From: Halorhabdus sp. CBA1104
GTDB lineage: Archaea; Halobacteriota; Halobacteria; Halobacteriales; Haloarculaceae
Length of the DNA stretch: 64,000 nt
Reading direction: 5' to 3'
NCBI RefSeq assembly: GCF_009690625.1
Contig: NZ_CP033878.1
Location: forward strand, 1,488,001 to 1,552,000
The notes under the pieces are model-generated. The model had not been told where the DNA came from, ran no database searches, and saw nothing but the letters and a program-made list of their open reading frames with translations. This document shows, piece after piece, positions 41,508 to 51,326 of the stretch. A program made the translations under genes and the position numbers. The first letter of the stretch is position 1. The number at the start of each line of letters is the position of its first letter.

Positions 41508-42737
41508 ATGTCTCTGTTCGATCTACACCGGGAAGGCAACGTTCAGGAACTCATCAGACTGCTCCGTGAGAGTGACACCGAGGAAGTCCGCCAACGAGCC
41601 GCCGAAATGCTGGGTGAATTCGGCGAGCACGAAGATCGGCGAGACATCATCAGTGCGCTGGTCAGAGCCGCCAAAGAAGACGACGCAGACACGGTGACCG
41701 CGGCGGCCGTCGACTCACTCGAAGAACTCGGCCAGGGGGCCATCGAGCAACTGATCGAGACGATGGCTAGCGTCGATTTCGAGGGCGAGGAAGCAGAGTG
41801 GGTGCGTGCGAAGGCATTCGTCCAAGCACTGGATGCCGGCATTCCGGAGTTGCGGATGGCCGCGGCAAACGGACTCGGGCAGTTCGGGGAGAGTGACGCG
41901 GTCGAACCGCTAGTTGGGTGCTTCGAGGACGACGACCCACGCGTTCGGGCACGCGCAGCCCGGGCCTGCGGGTCGATCGGTGATCCACGAGCCTGTAGTC
42001 CGCTCGAAACACTACTCGACGACAGGGTCGCAAGCGTTCGTCGCGAGGCAGCCGATGCCCTGGGACGGATCGGTAATCGCCAGGCGTTGCAGGCGTTGCT
42101 CGAGATGTACGACGACCCGTCCGATCAGGTCCGCCGGGTGGCCGTCAGCTCGTTTGGCAACTTCGACAACGCTGCCCCAGTCGACCCGCTGGTCACGGCG
42201 CTGAGCGACGAATCGGCGATCGTCCGCCGAACGGCAGTCTACGCGCTCATCCAATTGCTTGCGAACGTCCCGACACAGAAGAGTCACCAGATCCGCGAGG
42301 AGATCGTCGACAAGTTGAGCGAGACCGACGACGAGAGCGTCGTCGTGCCTTTGGTCGAAATCATCGAAGAAGGAACCCAGGCGGCCCAGCGACGCAACAC
42401 CGCGTGGTTACTCGGGCGTGTCGTGACGGACCCGGACGAGCGGGCAGTCGGCGCACTGATCACCGCACTCGAAGACGACGATCAGATGACCGCCCAATTC
42501 GCCGCGACCAGTCTGGCCGAGCTAGATGCAGACGAACGCGTGGCCGATCGGCTGCTCGACGTCGTAACCGACACGGACCGTCCGACCGACGCTCGCGCAC
42601 AAGCGATTTTCACGCTCGGGAAAGTCGGCGGTGAGGAAGCCAGACAAACACTCGATACGTTGCTCGACGAGACCGACACCGAAGAGATCCGAAAGCGAGC
42701 GTTCTCTGCGATCTCGAAGCTCGGCGGTCGGTCGTGA
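41508..42737 (+). CDS. HEAT-repeat protein of the chemotaxis operon
   Basis: 409 residues built almost wholly of HEAT/PBS-lyase-type helical repeats of about 30 residues, such as VRQRAAEMLGEFGEHEDRR, VRARAARACGSIGDPRAC and VRREAADALGRIGNRQAL, giving a right-handed scaffold. It lies one base after cheR. A HEAT-repeat protein (OE2401F) was reported in Halobacterium, together with the two DUF439/CheF proteins, as linking Che proteins to the archaellum. Position next to che genes and near two cheF genes suggests this is the counterpart. It has no catalytic residues and probably bridges proteins. Confidence 0.88.
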   Translation: MSLFDLHREGNVQELIRLLRESDTEEVRQRAAEMLGEFGEHEDRRDIISALVRAAKEDDADTVTAAAVDSLEELGQGAIEQLIETMASVDFEGEEAEWVRAKAFVQALDAGIPELRMAAANGLGQFGESDAVEPLVGCFEDDDPRVRARAARACGSIGDPRACSPLETLLDDRVASVRREAADALGRIGNRQALQALLEMYDDPSDQVRRVAVSSFGNFDNAAPVDPLVTALSDESAIVRRTAVYALIQLLANVPTQKSHQIREEIVDKLSETDDESVVVPLVEIIEEGTQAAQRRNTAWLLGRVVTDPDERAVGALITALEDDDQMTAQFAATSLAELDADERVADRLLDVVTDTDRPTDARAQAIFTLGKVGGEEARQTLDTLLDETDTEEIRKRAFSAISKLGGRS

Positions 42738-42770
42738 ATCGTCGCGAGTGACCGACTACACCGAGGGCGA

Positions 42771-44461
42771 TCAGGCGAAGAGTGGAATCTTCTCGGCGGC
42801 GACAGTCTCCCAGTTGGCGTTCTTGACCGTGATACGGCCGTCACGCTCGGGTGCGATCGGGGTTTCGGCTTCGATACGGCGGATGAGCAGACTGGAAAGC
42901 AACGGGCCGTTGACCGGCTTGAGGGTCTGTGGAGCGTCGGCTAGCATCTCGTAGCCGTCGCCACCACCAGAGATGAAGTTGTTCGTGGCCAGAGCATAGG
43001 TCGTGTCGGGATCGAGTGGGTCCCCATCGACAGTCACCTCAGTGATACGCTCGCCGACCTCGTTGCTCATGTCCCAGGTGTACTCCATGCCGGCGACCTG
43101 TGGGAACCGGCCGGAGAGACGCTCGACCTCGCTGACTCCGTTCTCGAGGGCCGAGCGGAGCGTTTCGCCAGTGACTTCCAAGACAGTCAGGCGGTTGCCA
43201 AACGGGAAGATGTTGATGATGTCACGCTGGGTGAGCGTTCCGGGTCCGTACTGTTCGCTCGTTCGGATTCCGCCGCCGTTCATGAGCGCGACGTCGACAT
43301 CTGCATCGAGGTGGTTGCGCATCTTCTCGGCGACGTAGTTCCCGAGGTTTGACTCCTCACGGCGAACGACTTTTTCACGCGCGTCGAGGGTCGTCTCGGT
43401 ACGGCCGATTTCCTCTCCGACTTCTTCCTCGAGTTGGTCCTGATAGGACCGCACGAGGTCTGCCACTTCTGTGTTTGGTTCGAGGCCGCGATCGACCGCT
43501 TCGGCCAGCGAGTGACGGGTGAACTCGTGGGAGACGACCTCGCCGTCCTCGACATCGAGGTGAAGTTCGGCGAGATATTTGAACTCGTCTCCGATGATCG
43601 AGACGAGACTGCCGTTGACGACCTTCGGCGTCTCGTAGTCGAGTGCCGCGTGGTCGCCGACGTAGGCGTCGACGCCGTCGACTTTCGGGGCGACTTCCTC
43701 TTCGACGACCGGACTGGCCACGTGTGAGAGAACGACGACGACATCAGCCCCTTTTGTCGCATCTCCGGGACGACTTCCTGTAGCGCAGATGCCGGATCGC
43801 GCACTTCGGCGTTCCCGACCGTCGCGACGTTGGGCGTCTCTTCAGTGAGGATGCCCGTCACGCCGACTGTGATGCCATCGACTTCGGTGAGTTCGTATCG
43901 CTTTGCGCCCTCCGCTTTAGCGAACATCTCTCCCGTCTCACCGTTGATCGTGTTAGCACTGAGCCACGGAAAGTCGCTGTTTGCGACTTGCTCGCGGAAC
44001 GTGTCCGGCCCCATGTCGAAGTCATGGTTGCCGAACCCATCGTAGTCGAGCGAGCCGGCGTTGAGGGCGTCGACGATGTGTTTGCCGTCGAAGACAGACG
44101 ACAGGACTGACGACGCGAGGTCGTCACCGACCCCGAGGCGCAGGGCATTGGGATATTCCTCGTTGAGTTGATCCATCAACCCGATGTAGTTGGCGATGTT
44201 CTCGGTCTCGTCGAGTTCCCCGTAGCGACCCTGCAAGTGGGTATCGTGAATGATCGACACCGTACCAGTCGCCGATTCGGTTTCTGTCGGCGTTTCCGTG
44301 GGCGTTTCGGTCGCCGTCTCGGTCGGCGTCGCAGTTTGGGACGGTTCGGCCGTCTCCGTCTCGTCCGACGACGAACAACCGGCCAGGCCAACGAAGACGC
44401 CTGCCGATCCGATCGTTTTCAGCAAAGTACGTCGGGAAACGGATGTGTTATTTCGAGACAC
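42771..44461 (-). pseudogene. Tat-exported 5'-nucleotidase/metallophosphatase lipoprotein, frameshifted
   Basis: The two halves of one gene lie in different frames. The first part starts at GTG 44461 with a Tat signal and lipobox (RRTLLKTIGSAG, LAGC), a Thr/Glu-rich stalk and the metallophosphatase domain (IIHDTHLQGR; GNHDFD). It goes out of frame near 43748-43751 (a four-G run on the minus strand) after VVPEMRQKG. Adding one G would restore ADVVVVLSHVASPV, which continues in the other frame as GVDAYVGDHAALDYETP and the 5'-nucleotidase C-terminal domain (MNGGGIR, INIFPFGN, ISGGGDGY) to the stop at 42771. One Asp-box residue region is near the join. Probably extracellular nucleotide hydrolysis, if functional. 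Confidence 0.85.
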
Positions 44462-44812
44462 GGCTTACATTTATAATTACATACTCATATAAAGATTTGG
44501 TAAAGCGTTTTCGTTGCCGCTTCGATCTGAGGACCACAACTCGAACCGAAACGGGGCCAAGCGGAGCGAACGTGGAAAATGGATGGCGAATTTTCGCGTC
44601 GATAGAGGAGCCAAGAGAATGATCTCGATGCCCGTCAGCAACTGTCTCGTCCCGATATTCGGCTACTTTATAAGTATCTGCGTATATAAATCCCGAAGAG
44701 TATTCAGTGTCACATCGTGGCGTCGTGGATCATTCAATCTAGAAGAAAGCAGCGGGAGCCGAGATGTTATTACGGTGGCTGACCAACCGTCGTGGGACGA
44801 CAGTCGAAACAA
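44462..44812. other. AT-rich divergent intergenic region
   Basis: 351 bases with low GC content between the nucleotidase and cheF. A TATA-like CTTTATATGAG on the minus strand (about 44484-44494) lies 23-33 bases before the nucleotidase GTG. CTTTATAAG (44666-44674) and GTATATAAA (44682-44690) are TATA-like on the plus strand, more than 120 bases before cheF, implying a leader. Short open frames (for example 44514-44816) lack haloarchaeal amino-acid bias. Confidence 0.45.
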
Positions 44813-45676
44813 ATGAGCGAAGGCGAACACACGCTCGCCGATGCCAAGGGCAGGTTCGTCCAGGTGGTCAAGGACGGCCGGAAGCTCAACGATGTCGAGT
44901 GGATTCCCGGGCGATTGGTCCTCTCGAACAAACGACTCGTGCTGGCGAGCAACGAAGGCAAGCGGACCATAAGCGTCGCAGACATTCGGAGCATCCGGAC
45001 TCGCCAGAACGTCAACGAGGCGATCGCACAGGTGTCGGGCTACATTTCGATCCAACACGGCCGAGACGTATTGTTGCTCTCACCGGCCGACGAGGAACAA
45101 TTCGCGACGGAACTCTTTCGTGCTCGGCTCGACCAGCAGGTTGTCCTGGCGAAGCATCCGGCCGTCAAAGGCGGCGTCGTCCAGGATACTGATTGGGAGA
45201 AAGCACGTGTCAAAGTCGGCGAAGACGCCGTCGAATTGGCGATCTCGAGTGGGCAGTTCGTCGAGATTGCACTCGACGACGTCGGGACGGTCGCCGAAAC
45301 TGAACGGACCGTCATGGGCGACGAACGGACCGTCCTGGAAGCCGAGCACGCGATCGACGGCACGAGTATCAAGACGTACCTGTCTGGATCGTCCGGTGAC
45401 AGTGCGGTCCTGGCATCGCTGTTACGGTCGGGTGACCAACACGTCGAATCCGATATCGATCTCAGTGACGACGAGCGTGAGGTCCTGATGGCGCTATATT
45501 CGGGCGTTTCACCGTTCGAAATCCCCGATTTCGTCGGAATAGACGTCGATGAAGTTGAGGCCATCTTCGACGACCTCGCCGAGCGCGATGTCGTCGAAAG
45601 GGTACGGACCCGCCGCGAGGTCGGCCTCAAACCACGAGGGCGGTCGATCGCCGGCGACGTGATCGGCGATCGCTAG
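44813..45676 (+). CDS. cheF: CheF-type adaptor between CheY and the archaellum (first copy)
   Basis: A 287-residue protein of the archaeal CheF (DUF439) family, which binds CheY-P and passes the signal to ArlCE. The N-terminal half is beta-rich (GRLVLSNKRLVLASNEGKR is a PH-like strand pair). The C-terminus is a helix-rich domain with DLSDDEREVLMALYSGVSPFEIP and a winged-helix-like end. The start is ATG 44813; an in-frame ATG at 44792 is possible. It converges with a second CheF gene; both share the LSNKRLVLA / LSQKRLVLA motif and the DDEREVLMALYSG / DAEIELLVAVYSAG motif. Confidence 0.9.
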   Translation: MSEGEHTLADAKGRFVQVVKDGRKLNDVEWIPGRLVLSNKRLVLASNEGKRTISVADIRSIRTRQNVNEAIAQVSGYISIQHGRDVLLLSPADEEQFATELFRARLDQQVVLAKHPAVKGGVVQDTDWEKARVKVGEDAVELAISSGQFVEIALDDVGTVAETERTVMGDERTVLEAEHAIDGTSIKTYLSGSSGDSAVLASLLRSGDQHVESDIDLSDDEREVLMALYSGVSPFEIPDFVGIDVDEVEAIFDDLAERDVVERVRTRREVGLKPRGRSIAGDVIGDR

Positions 45677-45695
45677 CTCCCAGTCGGCCGGCCCC

Positions 45696-46571
45696 TCAAT
45701 CGTTGACGTCGTCTAAGTGCTTGTTGACGATAACCCGACCTTTAGACGTGAGCGTCGGGCCGGCGTCCGTCGAAGCGAGGAGGTCTTTGCTCTGTAGGTC
45801 GTTGAGGAGCATCGTCACTTGGCTTGCCTCCCGGTCGAGAACGTTCGCCAGCGGGACGTTTTCGATATCGCCGGCGGAGTAAACCGCAACCAGTAGTTCG
45901 ATCTCCGCGTCCGAGAGCTCGATGTCCTTGAGATCTGCCATGAGATCGCTGTACTCCAGCCGGATGTAGCGGCCCAAGAGTGAGAGCTTTCGAGCGGAGG
46001 GAAGAGCAGCGATCGTGGTCACAGCTTGCCCATTTGGATTGTGCTTGACAGTCAGCGTCGCTCGCTGGGCGCCGGCGACGTCGCGTGTTTCACGCGTAAA
46101 CTCCGTCACCTGAGACAGTGAAACGGTGATCGCGTCGTCTGCGCGATTGAACGTCACTGCTTTGGGCCGTAACGCGAGTTTCGCAGGCGCATACGTCTGG
46201 TCGGTGACCCGGCCGCCGATCTCGGCGGGGTGTTTGACTGTCGCCTCAGTCCCGTTCAGCAACGCCTTGTACAGGACTGTCGAGAATTTATCGATCTTTT
46301 CGTCGTCAGTTTCGATGACGGCGACGAGGCGGCGATCGTCCTTCTTGAAGGCGACCGTCACTGTCGAGTCGAAAAAATCACCCAGATCGGGGGGAACGTG
46401 ACCGACCGCAACATCGATGACGTCGCCCAGCGGAATCGTCGTCTTCGTCTCGTCGGCCGCGAGAACGAGTCGCTTCTGACTCAACAGCACCCGTCCAGTC
46501 GTCGGTTCGGACCGGGCGGTATGCTCCGAGTTGAACTTGCCGACGAAATCCGCGATGACTGATTCCGACAT
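45696..46571 (-). CDS. CheF-type adaptor (second copy)
   Basis: A 291-residue paralogue of the converging cheF. The same LSQKRLVLAADETKTTIP strand pair is followed by the central beta-domain (LGDVIDVAVGHVPP), then DIELSDAEIELLVAVYSAGD and a winged-helix-like ending LTSKGRVIVNKHL. Identity to the first copy is limited, so the two are old paralogues rather than a recent duplication. Halobacterium also has two CheF proteins (OE2402F and OE2404R) that interact with CheY and ArlCE. Start ATG 46571. Confidence 0.88.
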   Translation of the reverse strand: MSESVIADFVGKFNSEHTARSEPTTGRVLLSQKRLVLAADETKTTIPLGDVIDVAVGHVPPDLGDFFDSTVTVAFKKDDRRLVAVIETDDEKIDKFSTVLYKALLNGTEATVKHPAEIGGRVTDQTYAPAKLALRPKAVTFNRADDAITVSLSQVTEFTRETRDVAGAQRATLTVKHNPNGQAVTTIAALPSARKLSLLGRYIRLEYSDLMADLKDIELSDAEIELLVAVYSAGDIENVPLANVLDREASQVTMLLNDLQSKDLLASTDAGPTLTSKGRVIVNKHLDDVND

Positions 46572-46677
46572 GTGTATCCGCGAGTATGTACCGGTATACG
46601 AAGGGCCAAGTATTGAGGGTTTCGTGTGAATATCAATCGAAAAAACGGCACGAGAAGATACTCGTGGACGGGTGCCG

Positions 46678-47064
46678 TTACTCGTCGTCGCTCAGCAGCT
46701 CGGCGACGTCGCCCTCACCGTGCTCGACGATCCGCACGTTGAGTTGGCGGACCGCGTCGCTGACTTCTCGGCCACGAACAGTCACGCGCTTGCGCTCGCC
46801 CTCCCGATCGGGGTTGAAGCCAGTTCCGCCCTCGAGAAGCACCGATTTGAGGTCGGGACCACGGACATCTTCCCGAAGCGGGCGGCCCGCATCGTCCGAG
46901 CCACCGGTCAACGAGAGCGTGAAGCCGTCGAGACCGACGGCGCTGCCTGCCACGTCGTCGCCGATTTCGCGGCCCATGAATCGATTTGCGTTCTGTCCGT
47001 CTACGTCGACCTGGTAGGTGTCGCCGGTGTCCGGGTCGGCCACCGCGACGGTGAAGTCGGCCAT
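46678..47064 (-). CDS. rps6e: 30S ribosomal protein S6e
   Basis: The 128-residue protein matches archaeal S6e throughout: it begins [20 protein letters not shown], has [28 protein letters not shown] with the family-specific Gly-rich turn, and [19 protein letters not shown] near the end. It is strongly acidic at the C-terminus (SDDE), as expected in a halophile. It lies alone, diverging from a small regulator gene. Confidence 0.95.
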   Translation of the reverse strand: MADFTVAVADPDTGDTYQVDVDGQNANRFMGREIGDDVAGSAVGLDGFTLSLTGGSDDAGRPLREDVRGPDLKSVLLEGGTGFNPDREGERKRVTVRGREVSDAVRQLNVRIVEHGEGDVAELLSDDE

Positions 47065-47239
47065 ACCCGATCCAAGCCGGGCACGCTAAAAAAGCCCGTC
47101 GGAATGTCGCGCCGGACGATTCCGGACGCACGTCGCCGACATACCAGCGCAGCCGGTCGAAAAGAGAGGAGACAGGACAGATCTGAAAGCCCACCCCTAG
47201 ATCCAAACGGCTTTGCCCGCACGTGACTGTCAGGACAGC

Positions 47240-47527
47240 ATGGAACAGACAACCCGCGAGCGGATCGCCGACCGACTCCGCGAGAAAGCCCTCTCGGCGA
47301 CAGCGATCGCCGCGGCGTTCGACCTCTCGACGGCGACCGCGATCGAGCACGTCGAACACGTCGCAGCGTCGCTGTCCGGCAGCGACGAACAGCTACTGGT
47401 CGCTCCACCCGAATGTTCCGACTGCGGGTTCACGAACTTCGACGACCGCGTGAACGTCCCGAGTCGCTGCCCGGATTGCCACAGCGAGAGCATCGACCCC
47501 CCGGTCTTCCGGATCGAAGATCAGTAA
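47240..47527 (+). CDS. Small HTH plus zinc-ribbon regulator
   Basis: A 95-residue protein from ATG 47240. The N-terminal 55 residues form an ArsR-like HTH (ERIADRLREKALSATAIAAAF with STATAIEHVEH). The C-terminal 35 residues form a zinc ribbon with two knuckles, CSDC and CPDC. This HTH plus zinc-ribbon arrangement is common in small archaeal transcription regulators. Targets unknown. It converges with the aminotransferase gene, overlapping by seven bases at the stop codons. Confidence 0.82.
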   Translation: MEQTTRERIADRLREKALSATAIAAAFDLSTATAIEHVEHVAASLSGSDEQLLVAPPECSDCGFTNFDDRVNVPSRCPDCHSESIDPPVFRIEDQ

Positions 47528-48381
47528 CAGCTGCGTTCGACCCGACGGTCGTAGAGGCGAGCCAGCAACTGGGTGACGGGGCCGCCGCCGATCGACTGGC
47601 CATCGACACGATCGACCGGCCGGATCTCCCAGGTCGTGTTCGTCAGGAAGGCCTCCTCGGCGGCACGCAACCGTGCTGGCTCGTACCGCCCTTCCTCGAC
47701 CGGTAATCCTTCCGCACGGGCGAGATCGAGGACGGTCGAGCGGGTCACACCGGGCAGGATCGATTGCTCGCTCGTCGGGGTGTGGAGCACGCCGTCAGCG
47801 ACGAAACAGAGGTTGCTCGTCGCGCCCTCCGTGAGATATCCCTGGGTGTCGAGCATGAGTGCCTCCTCGCAGTCGGCGGCGAGGTCCAGACGCGCGAGAA
47901 TGCCGTTGAGATAGTTATGCGTCTTGGCGCCGGCGGGGATCGCTGCCGACGGGACGCGCTCGGTATCGACGGTTGCGACGGTGGCCGGACCGTCCCAGAC
48001 GGGTTGCCCGTCGACGCCGCCCCGCGGCAGCGAGTCGACGAGCACCACGATCGTCGGGTCGACGGCTGGATCGGGCGTCAGTTTGCCGGGCTGGCTGCCA
48101 CGCGTGATCGAGAGCTTCACGTAGGCATCGTCGAGATCGTTGGCGAATACCGTCTCGTCGATTCGCGCACGGAGGTCGTCCCGGGACGGGATCGCCTCGG
48201 CAAATCCGAGCGTCTGGGCAGTCGCTTCGAGGCGGTCGGCGTGAGCGTCCCAGGCGAAGATCTCGCCGCCGTAGGCCCGGAGTGTCTCGAAAGCCCCATC
48301 GCCGTACTGAAAGCCCCGATCCCGGACGGAGACAGTTGCTTCCTCGGCAGGGACGATCTCGCCGTCGACGTGATACTGCAT
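47521..48381 (-). CDS. pabC: Class IV aminotransferase, probably aminodeoxychorismate lyase
   Basis: 286 residues, a fold-type IV PLP enzyme. It begins MQYHVDGEIVPAEEATVSV. The arginine/glycine motif is RDRGFQYGDGAFET, the PLP lysine is in GAKTHNYLNGI, and TEGATSNLCFV and LPGVTRSTVL are typical. Branched-chain aminotransferase and D-amino-acid transaminase share this fold, but the pabA- and pabB-like genes upstream favour 4-amino-4-deoxychorismate lyase. The start is ATG 48381; the upstream frame is open but non-homologous. A lipoprotein gene lies between it and pabA. Confidence 0.8.
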   Translation of the reverse strand: MQYHVDGEIVPAEEATVSVRDRGFQYGDGAFETLRAYGGEIFAWDAHADRLEATAQTLGFAEAIPSRDDLRARIDETVFANDLDDAYVKLSITRGSQPGKLTPDPAVDPTIVVLVDSLPRGGVDGQPVWDGPATVATVDTERVPSAAIPAGAKTHNYLNGILARLDLAADCEEALMLDTQGYLTEGATSNLCFVADGVLHTPTSEQSILPGVTRSTVLDLARAEGLPVEEGRYEPARLRAAEEAFLTNTTWEIRPVDRVDGQSIGGGPVTQLLARLYDRRVERSCY

Positions 48382-48439
48382 CACGCCGTCGTTGGGGCGG
48401 TCGGGGCTTGTGTGTTGGCGTTCGAGCAGGGGGCTCCCG

Positions 48440-49018
48440 CTACTGGCCCAAAGCCGGATATTCGAGGCGCAACTCGCCGTCGAGGGTGTACTCGGTGCTG
48501 AGGATGCCGCCGGCAGAAAGGCCCATCGTGACGTCGAAGACGACGGTCGTGGCCGACGCCGAGCGCGGCCGCACGAGCAGTTCGAGTGTGCTGATCGTCT
48601 CGTCGGCCAGGTCATCCAGATCCGTCACCTCGATCGCCGTGCCGCTCGCGCGGTCGGGCGTATACAGCCGGATCTCGGGTGGGGGCGAACTGTCGCCCTC
48701 AACCGGGGAGACGACAGCGACCTGTGGAGGCGTTTCTGCCTCGGGCAGCCACACCCGAAGTTCGACCGACTCGACGGTCGTCCCCTCGCGGTGCCAGATC
48801 TCGGTCCGGAGCGGGATCACACCGTCCGCAACCGCGCCGTCGACGCCGAAATGGCCGATCTCGGATCCCTCGTCACTGAAGTGAATGCTGGCTCGACCCT
48901 GGCCATCCGAGTGACGGGTCGGATTCGAGAGCATTTGCTCGGTACCCAATGTGCCACAACCCGCAGTCGCCGTGACACCGGCGGCACCCGCAGTCGTGAG
49001 GAAACGACGCCTACGCAT
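48440..49018 (-). CDS. Tat-exported lipoprotein, unknown function
   Basis: 192 residues. The Tat signal MRRRRFLTTAGAAGVTATAG is followed by a lipobox cysteine (TAGC, about residue 21). The mature part is beta-rich with no catalytic motif: strands around HFGVDGAV, VELRVWLPEAE, PEIRLYTPD and a long ELLVRPRSASATTVVFDV strand. It is likely anchored on the outside by a lipid. It is in the same direction between the pabA and pabC-like genes (58 bases before pabC), an odd insertion in a folate-type cluster; no link to that pathway is visible. Confidence 0.75.
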   Translation of the reverse strand: MRRRRFLTTAGAAGVTATAGCGTLGTEQMLSNPTRHSDGQGRASIHFSDEGSEIGHFGVDGAVADGVIPLRTEIWHREGTTVESVELRVWLPEAETPPQVAVVSPVEGDSSPPPEIRLYTPDRASGTAIEVTDLDDLADETISTLELLVRPRSASATTVVFDVTMGLSAGGILSTEYTLDGELRLEYPALGQ

Positions 49019-49189
49019 ACCGGTCCTCCGGTCGCGACCCACGGAGAGGTGAGATTGGCTGAGACAAATCCCCAAGCGGTGATTCAATCAGCGCTACCTT
49101 CGTCATGTGTGGCGGTCAAACGGATCGGTCAAAAACCTGGTTCACGATCAAACGTCGATTTGAGCGACCGACGCCGATCCAACGTCCCG

Positions 49190-49795
49190 TCAGTGGACGT
49201 ATCGCTTCAGGAACGCGGCGATCATCGCTTTGCCGTGGTCGGTCAATATACTCTCCGGATGGAACTGGACACCGACATGTGGCTTCGATCGATGCCGGAC
49301 ACCCATGACAACTGATCGTTCGTCGTCGGTGTGGGCGGTCTCGACGAGACAGCCTGGCAAGTCATCGTGGTCGACCGCAAGCGAGTGATACCGCCCCACG
49401 TCGAAACCCTGGGGCAAGTCGGTGAAGACGCCCTCGCCATCGTGAGAGACGGTCGAGGACTTGCCGTGGACGACTGACGGCGCGTGGCCAACCGGGGCAC
49501 CGTGGACAGCACACAGCGCCTGGTGACCCAGACACACCCCCAGCGTCGGCTTCGCCAGCGACTCGAAGATCGGCATCGAGACGCCCGCCGCCTGGGGCGT
49601 GCCTGGGCCGGGCGAAACGACGATCGCGTCGGGGTCGATCTCGCGGATGTCCGCGAGGTCAACGGCGTCGTTGCGCCTGACGAGAACCTCGCCATCGACG
49701 GCTGGCAGCCACGCGTCGGTCGTCACCACCTCGCCGACGTACTGGACGAGGTTGTACGCGAACGAATCGTAGTTGTCGACGACGAGGACCGTCAC
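49190..49795 (-). CDS. pabA: Glutamine amidotransferase of aminodeoxychorismate/anthranilate synthase
   Basis: 201 residues, class I amidotransferase that supplies ammonia to the chorismate enzyme. The oxyanion strand is [11 protein letters not shown], the nucleophile cysteine is in [10 protein letters not shown], and the His-Glu pair is in VQFHPESIL. The start codon is GTG 49795, overlapping the pabB stop by four bases. Assignment as PabA rather than TrpG rests on the class IV aminotransferase nearby and the absence of other trp genes here. Confidence 0.85.
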   Translation of the reverse strand: MTVLVVDNYDSFAYNLVQYVGEVVTTDAWLPAVDGEVLVRRNDAVDLADIREIDPDAIVVSPGPGTPQAAGVSMPIFESLAKPTLGVCLGHQALCAVHGAPVGHAPSVVHGKSSTVSHDGEGVFTDLPQGFDVGRYHSLAVDHDDLPGCLVETAHTDDERSVVMGVRHRSKPHVGVQFHPESILTDHGKAMIAAFLKRYVH

Positions 49796-51279
49796 GTGTC
49801 GGCCCCCCGGCCTGTGGTCGTCTCCCTGTCGCCAGTGACGCCGACCTCGCGGTCCAGGGCGTCTCCGACTGCCTTGACCAGCCCGCGGGCCTTATCGAGC
49901 GTCTCGTCGTACTCCCGATCGGGGACGGAGTCGGCGACGATACCGGCCCCGACGCGCAAGTGATACTCCCCCTGGTGTCGGACCAGCGTCCGGATGATGA
50001 TGTTCAGCGTCGCTCGGTCGTCGAACCCGAAGATCCCTATACTGCCTGTGTATGGACCGCGCCACGTCGCCTCAACCTCGTCGATGATCGCCATCGTCCG
50101 GGGTTTGGGTGCGCCGGTGATCGTCCCGCCAGGGAAGACGGCCCGGATCGCGTCGGCCAGATCCTGACCGGCCCGGAGGCGTCCCTCGACCAGCGAGACG
50201 AGATGCATGACTTCCGAGTACCGGTCGATGCGACGATACTCCGTGACGTCGACGCTTCCGAACTGGCTGACTTTGCCCAGGTCGTTGCGTTCGAGATCGA
50301 CCAGCATCGCGTGCTCGGCACGTTCTTTCTCGTCTGTACGCAGGTCGGCTTCCAGGCCCTGGTCGCGGTCCGGCGTCTCGCCGCGAGGCCGGGTACCGGC
50401 GATCGGTTCAGTTACCAACCGGTCACCGTCCCGATCCAAGAGGAGTTCCGGACTCGCGCTGACGAGATCCGCGTCCGGGAACTCGAGCAGCCCCGAGTAA
50501 GGTGCCGGATTGACTGCTCGGAGCGCCGCAAACGTCGTCACCGGGTGGACCGCGGCGGGTGCCCGGAGTCGATGGGAGACGTTCGCCTGGAAGGTATCAC
50601 CGTCACGGACGTACTGTTTGACGCGATCGACGCGATCGCTAAACGCCTCGCGACCGCAGTCACTCTCGAAGTGGACCGGACCCTCGACGGCCGGTTGCTC
50701 GATCGTCGGATCGCCGTCGTGTGCGCGTCGGGCCAACGTGAGTGCCGTCTCTCGGCCGCCCTCGAAGGCAGCGTCTGGATCGTCACCGACGCGTGGACAG
50801 ACCGTCACGTGGAGAGTCACCGGCGAGTCGGCCGGTTCGCGCCAGGCGACCAGCGCGTCGTAGATGCCGACCTGCACACGCGGCAGGTTGCGGTCGCGTT
50901 CGGCGTCCGTGGGAAGGTCCTCGATTTCACGGGCGAGATCGTAGGAGAGCCACCCGATTGCCCCGCAGGGATACGGGACTGCACAGTCGCCCCGGACGAG
51001 GGACTCGTCGGCCAGTCGCTCGACCAGTGTCTCGATCGCCTGGCCGTCCGGCCCGACAGTCAGCCACTCGACGGGATCGACGCCGAAGTAACTCCAGCCC
51101 TCGGCGCCGCCGCTGGTTTCGAGAACGCAGCCGCCCGGCCCGTCACGGGCCCGACGGTAGGCTGTAAACGGGTCATCGACCGTCGTCCGCACCTCGATCG
51201 GGACGCGTGCCGTTGGGGTAGCATCGGACGCGAGGTCTCGGAACGTCGCCCGGTCAGTTACCAGCCGCGGCTCGGTCAT
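49792..51279 (-). CDS. pabB: Chorismate-binding synthase, PabB- or TrpE-like
   Basis: 495 residues, ADC/anthranilate-synthase component I. The C-terminal domain has [29 protein letters not shown], and [17 protein letters not shown] before TITGAPK is PabB-like, but PIAGT (not PIKGT) is seen in TrpE and in the PabB subfamily lacking the nucleophilic lysine. So reaction assignment is not certain from motifs. The neighbours pabA and a class IV lyase argue for aminodeoxychorismate synthase. Start ATG 51279; a GTG one codon earlier is possible. The coding strand is confirmed over a long opposite open frame. Confidence 0.82.
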   Translation of the reverse strand: MTEPRLVTDRATFRDLASDATPTARVPIEVRTTVDDPFTAYRRARDGPGGCVLETSGGAEGWSYFGVDPVEWLTVGPDGQAIETLVERLADESLVRGDCAVPYPCGAIGWLSYDLAREIEDLPTDAERDRNLPRVQVGIYDALVAWREPADSPVTLHVTVCPRVGDDPDAAFEGGRETALTLARRAHDGDPTIEQPAVEGPVHFESDCGREAFSDRVDRVKQYVRDGDTFQANVSHRLRAPAAVHPVTTFAALRAVNPAPYSGLLEFPDADLVSASPELLLDRDGDRLVTEPIAGTRPRGETPDRDQGLEADLRTDEKERAEHAMLVDLERNDLGKVSQFGSVDVTEYRRIDRYSEVMHLVSLVEGRLRAGQDLADAIRAVFPGGTITGAPKPRTMAIIDEVEATWRGPYTGSIGIFGFDDRATLNIIIRTLVRHQGEYHLRVGAGIVADSVPDREYDETLDKARGLVKAVGDALDREVGVTGDRETTTGRGADT

Positions 51280-51326
51280 CACGAAGAGTCAAGCAGGGCA
51301 ACGACTACCGTGTTGCGGTCGATGTA

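Noticed and set aside
44514-44816. 100-codon frame before cheF
   Set aside because: AT-rich intergenic DNA, basic composition unlike haloarchaeal proteins and no homology; it overlaps the cheF start.
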